DNA of 64,000 bases from Laburnicola sp. R22_1 (lineage: Eukaryota; Ascomycota; Dothideomycetes; Pleosporales; Didymosphaeriaceae), in contig JACONQ010000015.1 in the NCBI GenBank assembly GCA_014281115.1, positions 744,001-808,000 on the forward strand, in the 5' to 3' direction. The notes below the pieces were generated by a model. It saw nothing but the letters and a program-made list of their open reading frames with translations. It was not told where the DNA came from and searched no databases. Of the stretch, positions 55,160 through 64,000 are shown one piece after another (positions within the stretch are counted from its first letter, which is position 1; each line of letters opens with the position of its first letter). The position numbers and the translations under genes were made by a program.

Positions 55160-55545
55160 ACTTAATATCCTACTACGCTATATTTAAAATAGGTATTAGC
55201 TTTAGCTAGTAGGTCTAATTTGCGTAATATGCGTCTATAGTTATTACGCCTAGTGGACTTTATATATAGGGCAAATAAAGTAGTATATATAGTAGTATTA
55301 GATCTAGTTTTAGTTATATTTATTGTGCGAGCTTTTAAGTAGTTAGGAGCTATTATAGAGGCTTCTAAACAATCTATTATAGATTTGTAATTAAGGTATT
55401 CTATATATAACGCGCGTTCTATATAAGTATCAAAAGACTTACTAGGAATAGATAACGTATTAGTAGCATATATAATGCGAGAATATGTAAGCTAGTAGGC
55501 ATAATTTATTAGCAAGTAGTTAGATATACTAAGATAGTTAGCAAC
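55160..55545 (-). pseudogene. Gag-like remnant at element edge
   Basis: Minus-strand frame of about 128 codons with one internal stop (ANYLSISNYLLINYAY*, later SFDTYIERALYIEYLNY, RRILRKLDLLAKANTY). Position at the 5' end of the element suggests gag; sequence alone is not decisive. Confidence 0.45.
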
Positions 55546-55968
55546 ACTGCGTGACGCAGGTCCGCTCAAGACCACTCCGGGGTTCGCATCCCGAAATCAC
55601 CAAGGCAGACTTCTGATGCTTTACATGATCAATCGAACTACCGGTATACAATCAAGCAGCTCTTATCCGACGTAACGAGCGTTCTAGGACCGGAACTATC
55701 CTTCTGGGCATACGATCAACTCGCCCCATGCGCCATGGAATATGATCTTGATACAGTACTAGGACAAAAGTCTGAGTTCAATGTGTTACCCCATGATAAG
55801 CGATACGAAGGCCATTTGTACTCGATTGATGAACGCGGCGGTGTACTTACGCCCGCTCGTACGCTGTCTCCACATGCAGTGATGGCGACTGTAACGAAGC
55901 CACACAGACTTGAGCTTTTACCAGCACGATCGTACTTGGGTATGTCACCACTGCATGTCATAGCCTAA
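55546..55968 (+). pseudogene. Gene fragment truncated at the retroelement border
   Basis: Normal-composition sequence resumes abruptly at 55546. The plus frame is open from the border to TAA at 55966-55968, about 135 codons: RIPKSPRQTSDALHDQSNYR, LLSDVTSVLGPELSFWAYDQ, HDKRYEGHLYSIDERGGVL. Internal ATG at 55735. Composition and length look coding, but the 5' end is missing, so the gene was probably cut by the insertion. A GT at SYLG may be a donor, so the true 3' end is unclear. Family not recognised. Confidence 0.5.
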
Positions 55969-56575
55969 TGTTCTCGTGGCACGCCTGAAACGTGTCTCCT
56001 TTTACGCCGTGGTCTGTGCGCGTAAGTCTAAACTAATTCGGGCAAAGTTGCGGCATCGTTCCGTCTCCTAACCAGGCCAGGACAGCCTCACGCTGTCAAT
56101 CAATTCACTGCAGAGCGGTTCCACGACAGCGGACAGCCTATGTCTTTTAGACCCGAGTACAGTTGATCGCAGTCCCGTCACAGCTGTGTCAGCCACGATG
56201 TACCGCGCGTTGCGACCCCACGATGCCGCAGCCCTCCAGTCAATGCTGAAACCTGGAATCGAGACTTCTTCATGTTCGTTATTATTGTTGACCTCTGCTC
56301 GTTATTTTGTAACATTAACTAAAGCTTTCCACTTATGCTCGTTACTTGGCTGTCTCTTCTTCATCCGATTTTGAACTACTACTAGGCGGAGTAACCACAC
56401 GCCGGGTACATTCACTTTGTGCATCTAGGGTGCCGCCTAAACAACGCCCTTGACGGCGCAGTAGCTTGCCTGACTCCAATCCTCTAACGCCTCCTACGTC
56501 TTCAAAGTTCGAGCCGCTCAACCTATTTCAGCTTGACGACTCTCTGTTAAGACTTGTAATGGTCCGGCGGTCACA
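55969..56575. other. Upstream region of the ABC transporter
   Basis: Normal base composition, no gene recognised; serves as promoter and leader for the transporter. Confidence 0.5.
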
Positions 56576-59500
56576 ATGAACCTCTTAATTCGACAGATCC
56601 TGGCGCTGATTCGCAAGAATCTACTCATCATATGTGTGCGACGACCGCTGTCTACCTTTGTCCGCGCAGTCGCAATCCCACTTGTCATAGTTCTCGTCCT
56701 AGCGTACACTAAAGAGTTCTTCGCATCGCCTCTACGATATGGTGTATCCTCACCCCATACGGTAAGTCACCCTACAGTAGTAGTATGGCTACAGGTCTGC
56801 TGCTGATTTCACCAAGATACGATCGCTCAAGGACGGGTTAGCTGCTAGCAATGGTCGTGACATCGTCGGTTTTGTCAGCAATGGACTTACAGGCGACGTA
56901 TCTCAGGTCATCGATGCGCTTTCAAAAACCGTTAACGACGCTGGGAAAACCTCAAAGCAATACGCCAGTACTGGAGACCTCGCACAAGACTGCATCAGCG
57001 ACACTGGTGACGAGCCCAAATGCTACGGAGCTGTTGTGTTCCTTTCCTCGCCAACCCAAGGCACGAATATAAGTTCAAAAGGGACATGGAACTACACCAT
57101 CCGCGGTGACAGTGCCACTTACGGAGGCTTTGCCGATGTAACGAAGGATACAAACAACCCAGAACTGTATCTCATGCCGCTCCAACACGCAGTGGATGCG
57201 GAGATCCTCGCGCGATCGAACTTTGGTACCACGTCACCTCTGCACAAGATGAAAGCTGTGATGTACACCGCCGCGAACCAGGCCACGCTAGACGATTCTC
57301 AAACCTGCAATTTCCTGGCCCTTTGTATTTTCGCGTTTGGCACCCTGTTTACTTTTACATTCATCGGAATCGTATACCATATGACATCTTTCGTGTCGCA
57401 CGAAAGGGAGCTCGGTATGTCAAGCTTGATTGACACCATGATTCCAGGTGGTTCCAACATTCGTGGTCGCGTTGTACGCCAGATCGCAACCTACGTCTCC
57501 TTTGCAGCCGTCTACTTTCCAGGTTGGATAGCTGTTGGTGTGGTCGTCTCTGTGCTCGTCTTTCCGAAGACCTCGCAAGGTATACCAGTCGGCTTCACTA
57601 TCTTTGCTGGCCTAGCGATAACCTCCTTCTCTCTATTCGGCGCCTCGTTCTTCAAGAAATCCCAGCTAAGTGGCTCCATTATGATTGTCATTGCCGTGGT
57701 CTTTGCCATTCTACCCCAAGTGCTCTGGAATCAAACCCGCGTTGCGTGTGGAATTATGAGCTTCATCTTCCCGACAGCTACTTATACCTACTTCATTACA
57801 GGAGCCGCTGTCTTCGAGTCACAGAACGAGAAAATTCAGATGTGGGGGCAACCTTCTGGAGTTTCCAATGATCCCAAAAACTTCCGTCTCGACATAGGCA
57901 TTCACTGGATATTTCTGGTCCTACAAATGGTGGTTTATCCAATCCTCGCATTTGGGTTGGAGCACGTGCTCTTTTCAACCGCATCTCCCAACAGAACATT
58001 CGAACAGCCGGAGCACAAGCAGTCTCCCACTGTAAGGCTTTCTTCATTTTCCAAGACATACAGAGCGGGCATCATAGCGCGCATCTTCAAGCGCCGCAAA
58101 GATGTACATGCAGTCGTGGACCTAAGTCTGAATGCGTACCGAGGGCAGATCTTGTGCTTGCTTGGTCCGAACGGCAGCGGCAAGAGCACTACCATGAACT
58201 GCATTGCAGCACAACACAAACTGACGTCTGGAACCATCGCTATCGATTCTACTGGAGGAATGGGTTACGCACCGCAGCATAATGTCATTTGGCCTGACCT
58301 CACAGTCGAAGAACATATACGGATTTTCAGCGACCTCAAGTGCATCGCAGCGGTTAACAACGAGGTCGTATCCGAGCTTGTAAGCATGTGCGATCTCAGG
58401 AAAAAACTGCCCTCCAAGGCGAAGACGCTTTCTGGTGGACAGAAAAGGAAACTGCAGTTAGCTATGATGTTCGCCGGAGGATCTGCAGTTTGCTGCGTCG
58501 ACGAGGTGTCCACGGGTCTCGATCCTATTTCACGTCGCAGGATTTGGGAGATCCTTCTTGCGGAGCGCCACAGGCGGACAATCATTATGACGACTCATTT
58601 CCTGGACGAAGCAGACTATCTAAGCGACAACATCGTCATCATGTACAAAGGATCGCTACGAGCGGAGGGCACGTCTGCGACATTGAAGAACAAGTATGGT
58701 AGCGGTTTCACGATCAAACTACCGGAGAACATCGACATCGACGTGCCCTTATCTGGTTTCATTGAGAAGGAAACCTCTCGACATCAGATAGTGTTTCGAG
58801 TTGCAACAGCGGCGCTAGTGACTGAGCTCGTCGGCTATCTGGACTCGAAGGGTATACGCGACTACCAAATTTCCGGACCTACGATGGAGGAACTATTTTT
58901 GAAAGCAACCGGCGACATCATCGCTTCCTCAGAGAGCATTGCCAGCAAGGAGGGCCAGCCTGTAAATGCCGATGCCCACGACGAAACACCAATCATGGAA
59001 TCCGCGAATAGAAATTACGAGCTGCAAGATGGCCGGCCCATATCTGTCATCAAGCAATGGTTTCTGCTTGTCGGTAAACGCTTCCGTATTTTCCGACGTC
59101 GCTGGGTCCCATACTTCATCGCTGTCGCCTTTGCCATCGTCGGAGCTGGTGTCGCTCCCCTTCTCATCAAGGGTTTCACGGAGCCACTTGCATGCCCGGC
59201 TCTAGCAGATCTCGTGGACGATTCTTCGTTCAGGCAAGATTTCACCTATCTCTCCTCTCCGCGCATGCTGTTTGGCCCACCAGATAAATTGAACGACACC
59301 CGTTTAGAACAAATGGCAAAAGTATACTCTGAGAATAACACGGGATATCCCCAAAGTAGCTATAGCTCTAGCTACACCCATGGTTATCGCAATGCCACGC
59401 AGTTGAAGAATCAACTGGTAATGGTCAACACGTACGATGAATTTGTTCAGAAGATAAAAGACTCCCAGGACCCATCGTCTTACAGTGGTGGCTTTTCGAC

Positions 59501-61559
59501 TTACGATAATTTCGAGACAAGCCAGGTCGATGGTGGCCTTTGGTTAGGAGATGACGAGACGATTCTCGCTGCCAATGTGCAGTATTCCTTTGAGGTGTCG
59601 AACATGCTAAATTTTCTCGACAACATGGTTGGCGGAGTGCCAATCTCTGCCGGATATTCCAAGTTTGCAGAGCAGAGTACGCCGGATATTTACACGTGAG
59701 TGATCAGTCTACGGATGTCACTCGAGAACATCTACTTACTCGAGCATAGAGTTGAACCGCTTATGTTCATGATATATTACGGACTGATTATGGCTGCGTA
59801 AGTCCCAAGCACTGTTTAGCATACGTCTACTAAAACAAGTCTTTCAGATACCCGGCATTCTTCGCGCTCTATCCCACCAATGAGCGTATCACGAATGTGA
59901 GGTCAATGCAATACTCAAATGGCATCCGCCCACTCCCGCTTTGGCTATCCCATCTTGCTTTCGACGGCATCTTCGTTGTTATCATCAGTACAGTGGCCAC
60001 CGGTCTACTATCTGCCTCGACGCCCGTCTGGTTCGGCCTAGGGCACATCTGGTTAGTCCTCGTTCTTTACGGCCTAACCGCTACCCTTCTCGCTTATATA
60101 ATTTCCATGTTTGCCAAATCGGCTGTGGCCGCCTGGTTCAGTAAGCAGTCTTCAGCAAATGTTGTAGGTCCGCGCTAACGAGTTAACAGTGATCGCGGTC
60201 GGACAGGCCATTTTTTACTTCGCCTACTTCGGCGGCTTGCTCGGTGTGCAATCATCAATCCCGTATATAAAGCTAGAAGTTGCATACAATGCCCTCTTCT
60301 TTGGTATGGGCATCGTTTCCCCTGCAGTATGCCTCGAGAGAGCGTTTACAATAGGGTTGGGACAACTCGCGACACTCTGCAATGGACACAGTGCCGGTTC
60401 TATATACCTCTTCGGTGGACCGATCTTGTACCTCGTGCTCCAAGGAGCAGTCCTCTTCATGATCCTGCTTTGGTGGGACAGTTCTTTCAAACTCCCGTCT
60501 TTTGGCGGACGCAGAGCAGGTCACGATCCTGAATCGACAGAGATGTATTCCAGTGACCTGATGAGGGAGCTCAAACGCATCAAATCTGAGAACACCAATC
60601 TGCGCATTGAGTCAGTATCCAAGACATTCGGCAAGAATCTCGCAGTCGACAATGTCACCTTCGGCGTACAATCCTCGGAGATCTTCGCGCTACTTGGTCC
60701 CAACGGCGCTGGAAAAAGTACGATCATCTCTATGATTCGTGGCGACCTCCATCCGTCTAGTTCTGCCTCTGCCATCGATATCGCCGGCCACTCTATCCTT
60801 TCCGCTCCCGTCGCCGCCCGCGCAAATCTGGGCGTCTGTCCGCAATTCGACTCTGCCGACGTGCTCACGGTCACTGAGACCCTCCGCTTCTTCGCCCGCA
60901 TCCGCGGCGTCTCCAACGTCGACCACAACGTCCAAACAGTCATTGCCGCTTGCGGTCTCACAGCCTGGGCCGATCAACTAGCGCAAAAACTGTCCGGTGG
61001 AACAAAGCGCAAGTTGAGTCTCGCAGTAGCATTAGTCGGCAACCCGCGCGTGCTTGTCCTCGACGAGCCTTCCTCGGCTCTTGACGCAACCGCAAAGAGG
61101 AACATGTGGCGCTGTCTGCAAACCCTGGCTAAAGGCCGCGCGGTGGTCTTAACTACCCATTCCATGGAAGAAGCCGACGCGCTCGCCGACCGCATCGGCA
61201 TCGTCTCCTCCCGCATGCTCGCCCTCGGCGAGCGCGAAGAACTCAAGCGCCGCGCAGGCGACTCATTCCACATCCACTTCGTCTCGCGGTCTGCGCCCCG
61301 CACCACGCCCGAAGAGCTGCAAGTGATGAGGGACTGGATTAATCGCACGTTCGCGAATGCGAAGATCAGTCGCGAGACGCAGGGTGGGCAGATGCGGTTC
61401 GAGGTGCCGGCTGAGGGGCGGACGTTGGCGGGGCTGATTGCGCTCTTGGAGGGGACCAAGGCGGAGTTGGGAGTCGAATTTTACAGTGTGGGAAAGGCGA
61501 CGCTGGACGAGGTGTTTGAGAATATCGTGAGGAGGTATGGGGAGCATGCTGAAAAGTAG
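56576..61559 (+). CDS. Full-length ABCA-type ABC transporter
   Basis: Five exons, 56576-56761, 56817-59695, 59750-59797, 59848-60140 and 60190-61559, phases consistent, giving 1591 aa. Organised TMD1-NBD1-TMD2-NBD2. N-terminal first span (AVAIPLVIVLVLAYTKEFF), a large loop with NYT and other glycosylation sites, then five spans. NBD1: Walker A GPNGSGKST (about 512), signature LSGGQKRK, Walker B VCCVDEVSTGLDP. A second span and glycosylated loop (NNTGY) begin near 840. NBD2: GPNGAGKST (about 1305), LSGGTKRK, VLVLDEPSSALD, H-loop TTHSMEEAD. The first intron uses an AAG acceptor; it joins SPHT to IRSLKDGL, as expected for the family. ABCA proteins usually move lipids across membranes. Both ATP sites look competent. 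It lies just 1 kb from the RIP block but shows no stop or RIP-type decay. Confidence 0.93.
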
Positions 61560-61994
61560 GGTGGTGCTGGTGCTGTGAGCGTTCTTGGGTGGTGGGACGT
61601 TCCTTGGGTGATACCCGCATAATAATTGGATGATGCGATGGGGACTAGGCATACCGGTTGGATGAGGTCGCTTTTTGGCTGTTAATCGCGGAAAAATGCG
61701 ATCCGTGATCCTTGGAAAGAGCATTAGATAACAATGATGCAACTGATGCAATTGTGCCATTGATGCAATACAATTTCTAGCCAAATGAGTGTGATCTATC
61801 TAAGTCTAGGGAAGAAAACCTCAGGACACAGGCCCATCTAACCACACAAGATATGGAAACTCATCATGGACAGAGTTACCTCAAGCAACCCTATCCAGTT
61901 CCCGGACTCTCGAAAAACAAGCCGCCAACAGTGAAATGACAAAAGAAACAAGAAAATCCACAACCACATGCAAACATCTGACTCAGACAGAAGG
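61560..61994. other. Convergent 3' intergenic region
   Basis: Between the tail-to-tail transporter and the minus-strand unknown gene; no gene seen. Confidence 0.5.
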
Positions 61995-62943
61995 CTAATG
62001 TTCCGATGCTGTAGCAGGGCTCGAATATTCTGACGCAGCAGCCGCCGAACTTCGAGGTGAACTGTCCACGGACGACAGCACACTGAAGGCAGATGAAATT
62101 GAGGGTACCGGGGAAGACGAGGGCTGTGGGACAGACGAAGGTGTCCGGAACGGTGCGTGGGGTTGACTGATGAGGAATGGAGGGTCAAATACCTCTTTGA
62201 AGTCGACCTCGAACTGCCCAAAACACACCCTATTGCCTGTGCATCCAAGGTTATATGTCTCGAATTCGTTGTGATCCCATGTACCCTTTGTATCAAACTT
62301 GCCTGCATCGACTTCGGGCTTGACATTTGTGATGAAGGTGTCCCACACGTCTTTGGCTGTGCGAAGTTAGCGTTGAAGTGTTTGGTGTAAGGTATGGTAT
62401 GCAGGAGTGGGTGAACTCACCTAGTTTGTTGCAGCCCTTGTTTTTGTCGAATTCCATCTCCTTCGACCGATCAATGAAGGCTTGGCCGTGCACAAGAGAA
62501 GTCTCTAAGCCCCGGAAGTTCGTGATCCCCAGCTTATCTTGCAGTTTGTACAAGACAGCAAGACGCTTCCTCATGTCCATCCAGGGCCCATCATTCATGT
62601 CTGATCCTCGGCACTCCGCATAAGTGTATATCAACCCAACCACAGCTGTGCCTTTCAATGTCGGATCGTAGGGGAAACTGCCTTCCTCCACATCGAAGGC
62701 GTATTGCATATAGGGGCTGAACCGACCTGTGGTGCCTAGACCACCCTTGATCCACTCCAGGTTGCTATCAGGGAAGTTATTAGCCCAATCATGGAAGTTC
62801 TCCGCAGGGCTTTTTCTCGATATCACTTCATCAATGGCGTTAGGCACTCTTTCGTCGAGCGCGAGAACAAGAAAGGGCGGCTGGGGCGTCTCTGGAGGAG
62901 GCGCTTCGGGTTCAGGTTCTGGACGAGGAATATCGAGAGCCAT
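61995..62943 (-). CDS. Hypothetical fungal protein, two exons
   Basis: Exons 62421-62943 and 61995-62350 (70-nt intron, GTGAGT...CAAAG), phase 1, giving 292 aa from MALDIPRPEPEPEAPPPE. An in-frame ATG at 63003 would add MDILLCCYLATYTFSRHFAN, a possible signal peptide with an acidic second residue; I cannot choose firmly between the two. The central part looks globular: FHDWANNFPDSNLEWIKGG, PYMQYAFDVEEGSFPYDPT, YTYAECRGSDMNDGPWMDMR, and, after the intron, WDHNEFETYNLGCTGNRVCF. Three Cys suggest possible disulfides if secreted. The last 70 residues are a Ser/Pro/Ala-rich tail. No known domain recognised. Confidence 0.75.
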
Positions 62944-64000
62944 GTTCGCAAAATGTCTGGAAAATGTGTATGTAGCAAGATAGCAACAAAGAAGAATGTC
63001 CAAGTCAAGTATCCGAAAATGTCAGTGGATGCAAGAAACAGCGACCGCACCCCACTACCTCATTTATACCCTTCTATGACTCCAACACCGTCCAGCGCGT
63101 CACACCTCACAGCACAATACCAAAACCGCGTGCGCCCAAACCTCTGCCCTGCAGCTGTTTCTCTCCCTGACCCCAAGTCTAGTCCCGCATCACCAACCCA
63201 CCTCTACGTCCACCCCCCCACCTCCTTTCGCAGCGCACTATCAAGGCTGCCTTTCCCAAATCTTCAGCCCTACAGGTCATCCCCAACCCCAACCCAGCTC
63301 CAAGTCCACCCCAGCACCATCAGCCCACCTCAACATCCACCCCCCACAATCCAGCAAACCACCCTCCACAGCGCAATACCAAGGCCACCCTTCCCTCAAC
63401 CTTCAGCCCCACAGGTGTTTCATAAACGCACATGGCACGTGCTCGCGCTGTAGTACAAGACTACCACAGACCGCAGAGTACCCCCATGGCAGATGCCGCG
63501 CAGATCACACCCAAAGCTAAGGCACGCTGTCGTGCAACACAGGCAGCAGCGGCAGGACAAGCACATGCCCTATCTGCTACCGCATTGGGGTTGGTGAAGC
63601 CGAGCAGGCTGAGCAACCCTAGCCCAGTGATGCCACTTGCTCCATAGCCTGTGCGAAGGCGTGACTAGCTGTCGGCAGTGGGGAAAAGCCGTTTGTTCGT
63701 TCGTTCGTGAGTCATGGCTGGCTTACACCATGGTTGACTCTCCTCCCCTTTCACGTACACTTGAAAAGCACAATTAGCCTCTGTACAGTCCCTCTTGGGG
63801 GTACCACACAACACTCATACCATTGTCCTAGCCCAGTATGCAATCCAAGTCCACCCACCAACCCACCAAAACAATATACACACCCATACCCTCCCTCTCT
63901 ATATCGACGCCCAACGCCCACCACACCACAACATCAACTCAAATCATACCCTTCCTCCCCCCCTTCACCACCCCCAACGCCCTCTCACAATCCCCACAAT
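62944..64000. other. Promoter region and C/A-rich intergenic stretch to window end
   Basis: The first ~120 bp is the promoter of the minus-strand gene. The rest is C/A-rich with repeated ccaccccc-type patches and no supportable gene (a 71-codon frame at 63432-63647 is weak). Confidence 0.5.
63062..63068 (-). promoter_or_regulatory. TATA box of the unknown gene at 61995-62943
   Basis: TATAAAT on the minus strand, 119 bases before the 62943 start and 59 before the alternative 63003 start; the latter therefore could be within the transcript. Confidence 0.45.

Larger units (their letters stand above)
48100..55545. other. AT-rich, RIP-type block
   Basis: 7.4 kb dominated by TpA dinucleotides, with CpA and TpG very scarce and stop codons in all frames; both borders are sharp (about 48.1 kb and at 55545). 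This is the composition left by repeat-induced point mutation of transposon copies. No functional gene is present. Confidence 0.9.
49900..55545 (-). mobile_element. RIP-degraded Ty3/Gypsy LTR retrotransposon
   Basis: Minus-strand remnants occur in the order gag-like (55545-55160), reverse transcriptase (52480-51950), RNase H (51730-51480), integrase (50700-50450), which is the Ty3/Gypsy order. All frames carry stops, mostly TAA/TAG explained by G-to-A or C-to-T changes. LTR boundaries could not be found by eye; the 3' part may extend to below 49.9 kb. Confidence 0.85.

Noticed and set aside
55590..55612. tRNA T-arm-like sequence (ccggggttcgcatcccg) at the transposon border, which would fit Ty3-type targeting
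   Set aside because: No D-arm, anticodon arm or acceptor stem can be folded around it, and it lies within a coding-like frame.

Overview
The window is nuclear DNA of a filamentous ascomycete (Pezizomycotina; a dothideomycete would fit, but that is inference). Genes carry short 45-70 nt GT-AG introns. Fungal hallmarks are present: a SepA/Bni1 formin, a Zn2Cys6 regulator, a mitochondrial formate dehydrogenase and a secreted M28 aminopeptidase. Part of the window is an extremely AT-rich, TpA-rich block of the kind left by repeat-induced point mutation (RIP).

Layout. 1-28 kb is ordinary gene-bearing DNA: a capsule-type glycosyltransferase, a BTB fragment, formate dehydrogenase, a small one-span membrane protein, the formin, a secreted M28 peptidase, an MFS sugar transporter, a secreted DJ-1/PfpI protein, two proteins of unknown function and a HEIVH zincin-like protein. 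28-31.4 kb shows no gene. 31.4-41 kb holds an unusual protein kinase with a reading-frame break, a nine-exon Zn2Cys6 transcription factor divergent from a phytanoyl-CoA-dioxygenase-like gene, a small unknown gene and a seven-exon unknown gene. 41-48 kb is a repeat-rich fringe with two MITE-like elements, an orphan ORF, two kinase genes and a kinase relic. 48.1-55.5 kb is RIP-degraded Ty3/Gypsy retrotransposon on the minus strand (gag-like, RT, RNase H, integrase in order), with a 15-bp minisatellite and an inverted duplicate of the pol region. 55.5-64 kb returns to normal composition with a truncated gene edge, a full-length ABCA-type transporter and one unknown gene.

The most notable pattern is a group of divergent kinases sharing HRDI and DFGCA motifs and lacking a normal glycine loop. 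One looks intact (45.2 kb). One has a single in-frame TAG in an otherwise open N-terminal extension beside the RIP block (47.7 kb). One has a one-base break at an A run (31.8 kb). One survives only as a C-lobe relic (42.9 kb). The second point of interest is the Zn2Cys6 gene and the dioxygenase, which share a 418-bp promoter containing a Gal4-like CGG-N11-CCG site. Exon structures were derived by eye from splice signals, phase agreement and family fit; no search or transcript data were available.
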